Source: Armatimonadota bacterium (lineage in GTDB: Bacteria; Armatimonadota; HRBIN16). Taken from it: a stretch of DNA of 6,122 bases. The position numbers and the translations under genes were made by a program. Below are positions 1-5,053 of this stretch, piece by piece (position 1 is the stretch's first letter; every line of letters starts with the position of its first letter). The notes under the pieces are model-generated. The model worked only from the letters and a program-made list of their open reading frames with translations, did no database searches and was not told where the DNA came from. The stretch is taken from NCBI GenBank assembly GCA_028275265.1, contig JAPWUZ010000163.1, forward strand, positions 1-6,122, written 5' to 3'.

Positions 1-2
1 CG

Positions 3-137
3 CAGGTGATTACGAACAATTCGGCGAGCGTCATCAGCAACAACGTGTATGATGTGTTCGGGGTGTTGCGCCACGAGCAGGGTAGCGTGCAGACGCCGGT
101 ACCTCCCCGCGGGTGGGAGGGGGTGACAGCCCGGTGA
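3..137 (+). pseudogene. C-terminal remnant of an RHS/YD-repeat protein (5' end outside window, 3' end apparently broken)
   Basis: The frame is open from the left edge to a TGA at 135-137. Its first 33 or so residues read like the RHS repeat-associated core, including VISNNVYDVFGVLRHEQGS followed by VQTP. In this family a YDxFG motif is normally followed by TPW and then a glycine/tyrosine-rich stretch with the YYDP-type end of the core. Here the frame instead passes into PVPPRGWEGVTAR and stops. The change falls at about base 97-101, where a GC-rich palindrome begins. RHS proteins are large secreted or surface proteins whose shell encloses a variable C-terminal toxin or adhesive tip; nothing toxin-like is seen here. 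I infer a truncated or rearranged gene end. A real but divergent C-terminus, or a sequencing frameshift, is also possible. The family call is fairly firm; the pseudogene status is less so. Confidence 0.55.
102..120. repeat. GC-rich palindrome at the RHS break point
   Basis: CCTCCC at 102-107 pairs with GGGAGG at 115-120 around a 7-base loop, and CCCGCGGG at 106-113 is itself a perfect palindrome. It lies exactly where the RHS reading frame loses family similarity. It resembles the short GC-rich intergenic palindromes that are dispersed in many bacterial genomes, but only one copy is visible here, so calling it a dispersed repeat is inference. Confidence 0.4.
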
Positions 138-140
138 GAG

Positions 141-157
141 CCTTGCGCTCCGCGAGG
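141..157. terminator. Small hairpin downstream of the RHS remnant, possible terminator
   Basis: CCTTGCG (141-147) pairs with CGCGAGG (151-157) through seven base pairs, including one G-T wobble, around a CTC loop. It sits 4 bases after the RHS stop codon. No T-tract follows, so intrinsic termination is uncertain. Confidence 0.3.
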
Positions 158-188
158 ATTGCAGCGAGCTGACGGACCCCGTGACCTA

Positions 189-218
189 TTGCCTTCTATC
201 TCCCCGTTACGCTACAAT
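189..218 (+). promoter_or_regulatory. Sigma70-type promoter for the propeller/dockerin gene
   Basis: A -35-like TTGCCT at 189-194 (4 of 6 consensus bases) and a -10 TACAAT at 213-218 (5 of 6) are separated by 18 bases. This predicts transcription from about 225 and a short leader of about 30 bases before the ATG at 256. No operator-like repeat was seen over it. Confidence 0.6.
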
Positions 219-240
219 AGGGTGAGAGTCTGCAAACACC

Positions 241-248
241 AGGGAGGT
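241..248 (+). promoter_or_regulatory. Ribosome binding site of the propeller/dockerin gene
   Basis: AGGGAGGT is a strong anti-16S match that ends 7 bases before the ATG at 256. It fixes this ATG as the start, which is also directly followed by a convincing signal peptide. Confidence 0.75.
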
Positions 249-255
249 TGCGGTC

Positions 256-3200
256 ATGAAGCGTCTTTTGCTGGTACTCGCCCTGTGGACGGCGATTACG
301 TCGTTGGGCGTCGCACAGGAGATGGACCCCTGGGGCATGCCCAAACCGTGGAAGCGATTGGAGTGGTTCTATAGCCGGCGTGCCTTCCCGTACAACGATG
401 TGCCGGCAGGGGCCTGGCTCAGGGCGTACGAACAGGCGCAACAGCTGCCCGTGTATCAGGGCGAGGGGTTACAGGGGCAAGCGCTGACGTGGGAGTTCTT
501 CGGACCGGACAGCACCAACCAGAACTGGCTTGCCCGTGTGAACGCCATCGCCATCCATCCCACCGACCCCAACACTATCTATATCGGCGTCTCCAAAGGG
601 GGTGTCTGGAAAAGCACCAACCGCGGCTCCACCTGGACCAACCTGACGGACTTCCTCGCGGCGCAATACGTGGGTTGCCTGACTATCGACCCAGCCGACC
701 CGAACACCATCTATCTGGGTACGGGAGAGGAGTACTACGCGGGCAACACGCTCGGAGGCGTGGGTATCTACAGGTCGACGGACGGAGGTAACGCGTGGAC
801 GCTTGTCGGAAGCAGTGTGTTCTCCGGTCAGCGCATTAACGAGATTATCATAGACCCCACCAATCGCAACAAGTGGATTATCAGCACGGACGCCGGAATC
901 TACATCACGACCAACGGCGGCAGCACGTTCACCCGCACGCTGAGCGGCGTCGCCTCAGCCCTGCGCATGCATCCCACCAATCCCAATATCCTCTGGGCCG
1001 CGCTGGGATACGTCTGGGGCAGTTCCACCAACGGTGTGTATGTTTCTACCAACGGCGGAAGCACCTGGACGCGCTACAGTGCGTTACCTCTGGGAACCAG
1101 TGTGGGGCGGATTGAACTGGACGTATGCCGCAGCAATCCGAATGTTATCTACGTAGCCTTCGGGCAAACCATCTCAGCGGGCGCGCGTATCCACAGTGTC
1201 TGGGAAACCACCAACGGCGGTAGCAGCTGGACACAGCTGACCGGCGCACCCACCGGCAGCGGGCAGTCGTGGTACGACCTGGTCATGCGTGTGGACCCCG
1301 GCGACCCGAATATCGCGTATGTGGGAGAAGTGCAACTGTATCGCACGACCGACGGCGGCACCTCGTGGACTAAAATCAACGGTGACGGTCTGTCCAACGC
1401 GCATGTGGACCAGCACGCGCTGGAGTTCGACCCCACCGACCCCAGCAAAATCTTCATCGGCTGCGACGGAGGGCTGTTCTATTCCGCCAACCGTGGGGAT
1501 ACCCGTACCCCTCTCAACAGCGGCAGAGGCACGATGGAATACTACGCCTTCGATGTACACCCCACGAACGCGAACCGACTGGTGGCAGGTTCTCAGGATA
1601 ACGGTTCGCACGTGCGCTCTACCTCCAACACCTATGCCATCACACTGGGCGGGGACGGCTTTTGGGCGGCGTACAAACGGAGCGACCCCAACACGGTGCT
1701 GGGCGAGGTGTATTATGCGATGGTCTATCGCTCCACCAACGGCGGCAGCAGCTGGAGCTTCGTATTTAACGGCAGTGGCGACCCGCGCTCGCCGTGGTCT
1801 GCCCCGCTGGTGAACGACTCGAACAACCCGTCCACCTTCTACGTGGGCACTATCTACGTCTACCGTTCAACCAGCAACGGCATTTCGGGTAGCTGGAACC
1901 GTATCAGCGGGGACCTGACGCGTGGTTCCGGTACGCTGTCCGTTATCGCCATCGCGCCGTCCAATTCCAATGTCATCTACACCGGCTCCGACGACGGTGC
2001 GGTATACGTCAGCACCGACGGAGGCAACACCTGGAACGCACGGGACACAGGCTTGCCCACGCGCTCGGTCGGGGGGATCGCGGTCGACCCCAATAATCCG
2101 GGCACGGTATACGTGGGGTTGCAGGGGTTCGGCGGCGGGCATGTTTTCAAAAGCACCAACTACGGCGCGTCGTGGACCAATATCTCGGGCAACTTGCCCG
2201 ATACTCCGGTGAACTTCCTTATCGTGAATCCCATCGCTTCGAACATGCTTATCGCTGCGACCGATACCGGTGTTTTCGTGACCACAGACGGCGGTGCCAA
2301 CTGGGCGAAACTGGGTTTGGGACTGCCCAGCACACCCTGCCTGCACCTGCGGGCATACGCCACCACTGGCTATCTGTATGTCGGCACGTACGGGAGGGGT
2401 ATCTGGCGGATGCCGCTGCCGACAGCCAGCTTTGTCACCACGCGCCTGCTGGTGGATAACGTATCGGGCACGCTGGGTGGCACGGTGAACCTCACGGCGA
2501 CCCTGCAACGTACCGACACATTCGCAGGCGTTTCGGGCAAGACCCTGCAGTTTGCGGTAGGCGGCGTTGCTGCGGGTAGCGCGGTGACGAACGCCAGCGG
2601 CGTTGCCAGCCTTGCCTATACCATTCCTGAGTCGGCAGGCACGGGCAGCCGCACCGTCTCGGTAACGTTTGAAGGCGACAGCACTGCCAACCCCTCCAGC
2701 GGTTCCGGTTCGCTGACCGTCAGCAAGGGGACGCCGGAGATTGTTCTGGATAGCCTGACGGCGCGACGCGGGCAGACGGTGAACCTGCAAGCGACTCTGC
2801 GCCGGCAGGACAACGCCGCAGCCATCAGCGGCAAGACAATCACCTTCAAGGTGGCAGGTAGCACCGTCGGCACTGCCAACACCGATGGTAGCGGTAGAGC
2901 GACCCTGCCTTACACCGTGCCGTTAAGCGCATCGCTGGGAAGCAAGGTGCTTCGCGCCGAGTTCGCGGGAGACGGCGTCTACCTGAGCGCATTCCGCGAG
3001 TCCTCCCTGGACGTGCGCAAAGTGCTCATTCAGGGCGCAGTGAATTTGGGCGACTTCGGGGGCAGCGCCAGCGGTCTGCCGGTAGCGGTCAGCATCGCGC
3101 AGGGCAGCAACTCGGAGAGCCTGTCGGCATCGCTGGATAGCAGTGGTCGGTTCTCGGTGGAAACCTCACTGGCGGGCAGCGGCAGTGTGGCGGTGAAGGT

Positions 3201-3456
3201 GACGCACTGGCTGCGCGAGCGGGTGAGCGCGAATCTGTCCGACGAGGCATCGCTCTCGTGGAGTCTGGTTAACGGGGACGTGGACGGGGATAACGAAGTG
3301 ACGCTGCTGGATTTTGGCGCGCTGGTGGCAGCGTTTGGCTCCGTGCCGGGGGACAGTCACTGGAACGCGAACGCAGACCTTGACGGGGATGAGGAAGTCA
3401 CCCTGCTCGACTTCGGTATCCTTGTGAGGAACTTCGGTATGCTCGGCGATGATTAG
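256..3456 (+). CDS. Secreted BNR/Asp-box beta-propeller protein with Ig-like domains and a dockerin-like C-terminus
   Basis: The 1066-residue product begins with a classical signal peptide (KR, then a hydrophobic core at 4-19, likely cleavage after GVA20), so it should be exported. Residues about 75-722 form a sialidase/sortilin/GH74-like propeller with Asp-box motifs (S/T-x-D/N-x-G-x-T/S-W) near 120, 174, 218, 264, 318, 364, 493, 586, 633 and 676, plus degenerate ones near 410 and 536. Recurrent HPTDPNTIY-type strands precede them, and a QDNG...GGDG segment near 447-468 is typical of this family. About 650 residues would fit two seven-bladed propellers. Two Ig-like domains follow (about 724-824 and 825-921), both containing a G-x-T-V-N-L-x-A-T-L motif. 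A beta-rich module (about 923-1003) and a paired dockerin-like domain (1008-1061) end the protein. Enzymatic activity is not assured: Asp-boxes are structural, and I could not identify GH74 or sialidase catalytic residues. It has its own promoter and no evident operon partner. Binding to carbohydrate or to the cell surface is inference. Confidence 0.93.
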   Translation: MKRLLLVLALWTAITSLGVAQEMDPWGMPKPWKRLEWFYSRRAFPYNDVPAGAWLRAYEQAQQLPVYQGEGLQGQALTWEFFGPDSTNQNWLARVNAIAIHPTDPNTIYIGVSKGGVWKSTNRGSTWTNLTDFLAAQYVGCLTIDPADPNTIYLGTGEEYYAGNTLGGVGIYRSTDGGNAWTLVGSSVFSGQRINEIIIDPTNRNKWIISTDAGIYITTNGGSTFTRTLSGVASALRMHPTNPNILWAALGYVWGSSTNGVYVSTNGGSTWTRYSALPLGTSVGRIELDVCRSNPNVIYVAFGQTISAGARIHSVWETTNGGSSWTQLTGAPTGSGQSWYDLVMRVDPGDPNIAYVGEVQLYRTTDGGTSWTKINGDGLSNAHVDQHALEFDPTDPSKIFIGCDGGLFYSANRGDTRTPLNSGRGTMEYYAFDVHPTNANRLVAGSQDNGSHVRSTSNTYAITLGGDGFWAAYKRSDPNTVLGEVYYAMVYRSTNGGSSWSFVFNGSGDPRSPWSAPLVNDSNNPSTFYVGTIYVYRSTSNGISGSWNRISGDLTRGSGTLSVIAIAPSNSNVIYTGSDDGAVYVSTDGGNTWNARDTGLPTRSVGGIAVDPNNPGTVYVGLQGFGGGHVFKSTNYGASWTNISGNLPDTPVNFLIVNPIASNMLIAATDTGVFVTTDGGANWAKLGLGLPSTPCLHLRAYATTGYLYVGTYGRGIWRMPLPTASFVTTRLLVDNVSGTLGGTVNLTATLQRTDTFAGVSGKTLQFAVGGVAAGSAVTNASGVASLAYTIPESAGTGSRTVSVTFEGDSTANPSSGSGSLTVSKGTPEIVLDSLTARRGQTVNLQATLRRQDNAAAISGKTITFKVAGSTVGTANTDGSGRATLPYTVPLSASLGSKVLRAEFAGDGVYLSAFRESSLDVRKVLIQGAVNLGDFGGSASGLPVAVSIAQGSNSESLSASLDSSGRFSVETSLAGSGSVAVKVTHWLRERVSANLSDEASLSWSLVNGDVDGDNEVTLLDFGALVAAFGSVPGDSHWNANADLDGDEEVTLLDFGILVRNFGMLGDD
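2425..3018 (+). repeat. Two tandem bacterial Ig-like domains within the propeller protein
   Basis: Residues about 724-824 and 825-921 are homologous to each other. Each has GxTVNLxATL near its start, then a SGKT-[IL]-x-F-x-V strand, an A-x-T-[ND]-x-SG-x-A turn, a YT[IV]P strand and an F-x-GD segment. These are typical of filamin/invasin-like Ig domains that act as spacers in surface proteins. Confidence 0.75.
3277..3441 (+). repeat. Paired calcium-binding repeats of a dockerin-like domain
   Basis: Residues 1008-1028 and 1041-1061 are near-identical repeats 33 residues apart: DVDGDNEVTLLDFG and DLDGDEEVTLLDFG. Acidic residues occupy positions 1, 3, 5 and 12 of the loop (D1008, D1010, D1012, D1019; D1041, D1043, D1045, D1052), as in type I dockerins. 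The glycine usual at loop position 6 is replaced by N or E. The corresponding DNA is also similar between the two copies, so the pair arose by duplication. Dockerins bind cohesin domains; no cohesin is encoded in the window. Confidence 0.75.
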
Positions 3457-3460
3457 CGGG

Positions 3461-3466
3461 TATAAT
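3461..3466 (+). promoter_or_regulatory. Consensus -10 box upstream of mqnE
   Basis: A perfect TATAAT begins 5 bases after the stop codon of the preceding gene and 33 bases before the ATG at 3499. A -35 at the expected distance (TATGCT, 3438-3443, spacer 17) is poor and lies within the previous gene. Transcription of mqnE could come from here, from read-through of the upstream gene, or both. The 42-base gap has no room for a terminator hairpin and I see none. Confidence 0.5.
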
Positions 3467-3486
3467 GAAGCTAAACGAAGCCTCAC

Positions 3487-3492
3487 GAGGAG
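3487..3492 (+). promoter_or_regulatory. Ribosome binding site of mqnE
   Basis: GAGGAG ends 6 bases before the ATG at 3499 and supports that start. Confidence 0.7.
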
Positions 3493-3498
3493 TGTTGA

Positions 3499-4659
3499 AT
3501 GATAGCGGAACGCATTCTCGGTAGCGAGTTGATGCCGATATATGAGAAGGTGGTGGCAGGCGTTCGCCTGAGTGAATCGGACGGGCGCCTGCTTTACCGA
3601 ACGCCTAATCTCACGGGCGTCGGTTACCTGGCGAACATCGTGCGCGAGCGGCGGCACGGCGATAAGGCATACTATGTGCGCAATCAACACATCAACTACA
3701 CGAACATTTGCAACAAGCTGTGCCGTTTCTGCTCGTTCTACGCCAAGAAGGGCGGCCCCGCGCCATACACACTGACCCCAGAGCAGGTCAAACAGCGACT
3801 GCGCCAGTACCTGCACGTGCCCATCACCGAGGTGCATATCGTGGGCGGCATCCATCCCAAGCTGCCGTTCCAGTACTACTTAGACCTTCTGCAGGCGGTG
3901 AAGGAAGTGCGCCCCGAAGTGCATATCAAGGCGTTCACCGCGGTGGAGATTGTCCAGATTGCACAGGTCGCGGGGATGAGCTATGAGGACACCCTGCGCA
4001 CGTTGAAATCGGCGGGGCTGGACAGCTTGCCGGGAGGCGGTCTGGAGATATATTCCGAGCGCATCCATCAGGAACTGTTCCCGCGCAAAATCGGTGGGGA
4101 CGAGTGGAGTGAGGTCGCACGCGCGGCGGCACGAGTGGGACTGAACCAGTATGCCACCATGCTGTACGGGCACATCGAGACCATCGAGGAGCGGGTGGAA
4201 CACCTGATGCGCCTGCGCGAGCTACAGGACGAAACGGGGCATTTTCTCGCGCTGACACCGCTCAGCTTTCACCCAGAAGGCACAGATCTGGAGCATCTGC
4301 CTCATCCGTCTGGCTACGATGACCTGCGCAACATCGCGGTATCACGCCTGATGCTGGATAATTTCCCGCACATCAAATCCTTCTGGGTGATGAACACGCC
4401 TGCGGTGACGCAGGTGGCGCTGTGGTACGGGGCGGACGATGTGGACGGCACGGTACACGAGTACGAGATTGTCTATCAGGATGATTCGCCAGGTGAGCGT
4501 CAGCAGGTACTTACGCGCCATCAGCTGATAGACATGATTCTGGAGGCAGGTCGCATCCCTGTGGAGCGCGATAGCCACTACAACGAGGTTCCGCCGCGCC
4601 GCGAGGAGGAATTGTCGTCACCTGTGCTTACTTCCGCTGCCGGAGGTGCTTTGCAATAA
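3499..4659 (+). CDS. mqnE: Aminofutalosine synthase MqnE (radical SAM, menaquinone biosynthesis)
   Basis: MqnE is a cytoplasmic radical SAM enzyme of the futalosine route to menaquinone. It joins the adenosyl group of SAM to 3-[(1-carboxyvinyl)oxy]benzoate to give aminofutalosine. The 386-residue product has the radical SAM cluster motif CNKLCRFC (C71, C75, C78), preceded by HINYTNI (64-70). Family hallmarks follow: EVHIVGGIHPKLPF (111-124), LDSLPGGGLEIYSERI (174-189), ATMLYGHIET (219-228), RLRELQDETGHF (238-249), LSFHPEGT (255-262), AVSRLMLDNFPHIK (280-293), GADDVDGTV (311-319) and GRIPVERDSHYNEV (351-364). The APHIETPEER-like variant and DDVDGT blocks favour MqnE over the related cyclase MqnC. 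Length matches the family apart from a polar tail of about 22 residues (365-386). No other mqn gene is in the window, so the remaining steps must be encoded elsewhere. It probably has its own promoter at 3461. Confidence 0.93.
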   Translation: MIAERILGSELMPIYEKVVAGVRLSESDGRLLYRTPNLTGVGYLANIVRERRHGDKAYYVRNQHINYTNICNKLCRFCSFYAKKGGPAPYTLTPEQVKQRLRQYLHVPITEVHIVGGIHPKLPFQYYLDLLQAVKEVRPEVHIKAFTAVEIVQIAQVAGMSYEDTLRTLKSAGLDSLPGGGLEIYSERIHQELFPRKIGGDEWSEVARAAARVGLNQYATMLYGHIETIEERVEHLMRLRELQDETGHFLALTPLSFHPEGTDLEHLPHPSGYDDLRNIAVSRLMLDNFPHIKSFWVMNTPAVTQVALWYGADDVDGTVHEYEIVYQDDSPGERQQVLTRHQLIDMILEAGRIPVERDSHYNEVPPRREEELSSPVLTSAAGGALQ

Positions 4660-4827
4660 CCTCGTCTCCCAACGGGCGGGTGGCCGTGCTTGCAAAGGCT
4701 CTATCCAAGCTCCGGTGATATGCGCCAGACCGAGAACCAGCGCGACGAACACTACCGCGCAGGCAAGCCGAAAGTCGAGGCGGCGCCGCCTGACCGCCCA
4801 GTTTGCCCTCCGCAGATTCACTGGCAT
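4618..4827 (-). CDS. Possible small single-pass membrane protein (69 residues)
   Basis: From the ATG at 4827 down to a TGA at 4618, this frame gives a very basic N-terminus (LRRANWAVRRRRLDFR, residues 5-20), then a convincing hydrophobic helix (LACAVVFVALVLGLAHITGA, 21-40) and a polar tail. The positive-inside charge pattern predicts a cytoplasmic N-terminus. Against it: no Shine-Dalgarno sequence precedes the ATG, a strong hairpin ends just 2 bases upstream of it, the last 42 bases overlap mqnE on the opposite strand, and I recognise no family. An upstream in-frame TTG at 4845 is a weaker start. It could be a real small gene, the remnant of one, or chance. If real it would follow the minus-strand gene ending at 5050 in the same orientation. 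Confidence 0.3.
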   Translation of the reverse strand: MPVNLRRANWAVRRRRLDFRLACAVVFVALVLGLAHITGAWIEPLQARPPARWETRLLQSTSGSGSKHR

Positions 4828-5049
4828 CAGTTGCCGGCACGGCAAAGCCGTGTCGGTAACAGCCCTTGTTCGCTTTTGTCCGTCTTTTCCCTCTTCAGTG
4901 GGCTACCGCCACTTCGGTTGCGCTTTCGGCGATGCGAGCACGGCACTTCGCGTTTGCAGAGCCCAAGGACCGGTGTCCATCTCCGGTATCAGTCTCAGCG
5001 GGTATGCCGCTTTCTGAGGCACTCTCACCGAGAGCGCGCACGTGAAGCC
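4660..5049. other. Convergent intergenic region, 390 bases
   Basis: This stretch separates mqnE from the minus-strand hypothetical gene. It contains most of the possible small membrane ORF (to 4827), the 14-bp hairpin at 4830-4860, and part of the terminator-like structure at 5014-5053. The segment 4861-5013 shows no convincing gene, promoter or RNA on either strand. A few short pyrimidine-rich runs (TTTTGTCCGTCTTTTCCC, about 4874-4891) follow the hairpin on the plus strand. Confidence 0.6.
4830..4860. terminator. Strong 14-bp hairpin with AAA loop (terminator or dispersed palindrome)
   Basis: GTTGCCGGCACGGC (4830-4843) pairs with GCCGTGTCGGTAAC (4847-4860) over 14 uninterrupted pairs, two of them G-T wobbles (4833/4857 and 4837/4853), around an AAA loop. 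It lies 170 bases after mqnE and 190 bases after the minus-strand gene stop. On the plus strand a loose T-rich stretch begins only about 13 bases later, so it is not a textbook intrinsic terminator. The wobbles on one arm suggest drift from a once-perfect palindrome. Confidence 0.5.
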
Positions 5050-5053
5050 TCAG
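5014..5053 (-). terminator. Nested hairpin over the stop codon of the minus-strand gene
   Basis: CTGAGGC (5014-5020) and GCCTCAG (5047-5053) are perfect inverted repeats. They enclose a second stem, CTCTC (5022-5026) with GAGAG (5030-5034), and the stop codon of the minus-strand gene (5050-5052) lies inside the outer stem. The minus-strand transcript would fold here as it leaves the gene. No U-tract follows, so it may act as a 3'-end stabiliser or a Rho-independent terminator of poor quality. Confidence 0.35.

Noticed and set aside
256..2421. GH74 xyloglucanase or sialidase assignment for the propeller
   Set aside because: Asp-box repeats are shared by many non-enzymatic propellers, and I could not locate the catalytic aspartates of GH74 or the arginine triad of sialidases.
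1867..2790. Minus-strand open frame (307 codons) inside the propeller gene
   Set aside because: It lies entirely within a gene with clear domain structure; the product is Arg/Gly/Ala-rich, as expected from antisense reading of GC-rich DNA.
3166..3855. Minus-strand open frame (229 codons) across the propeller gene end and the mqnE start
   Set aside because: It overlaps the dockerin-like repeats and the MqnE radical SAM motif in antisense; no motif or start signal of its own.
4646..5017. Plus-strand open frame (123 codons) starting inside the end of mqnE
   Set aside because: GTG start immediately abutting its only purine-rich stretch, a composition rich in Arg, Ser and Cys, and it reads through the hairpin; no family resemblance.
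4895..5050. Minus-strand frame continuing past the stop of the hypothetical gene (ending EVAVAH)
   Set aside because: It is the tail of a frame that is out of phase with the real gene upstream; no start or ribosome binding site after 5050 and no recognisable motif.
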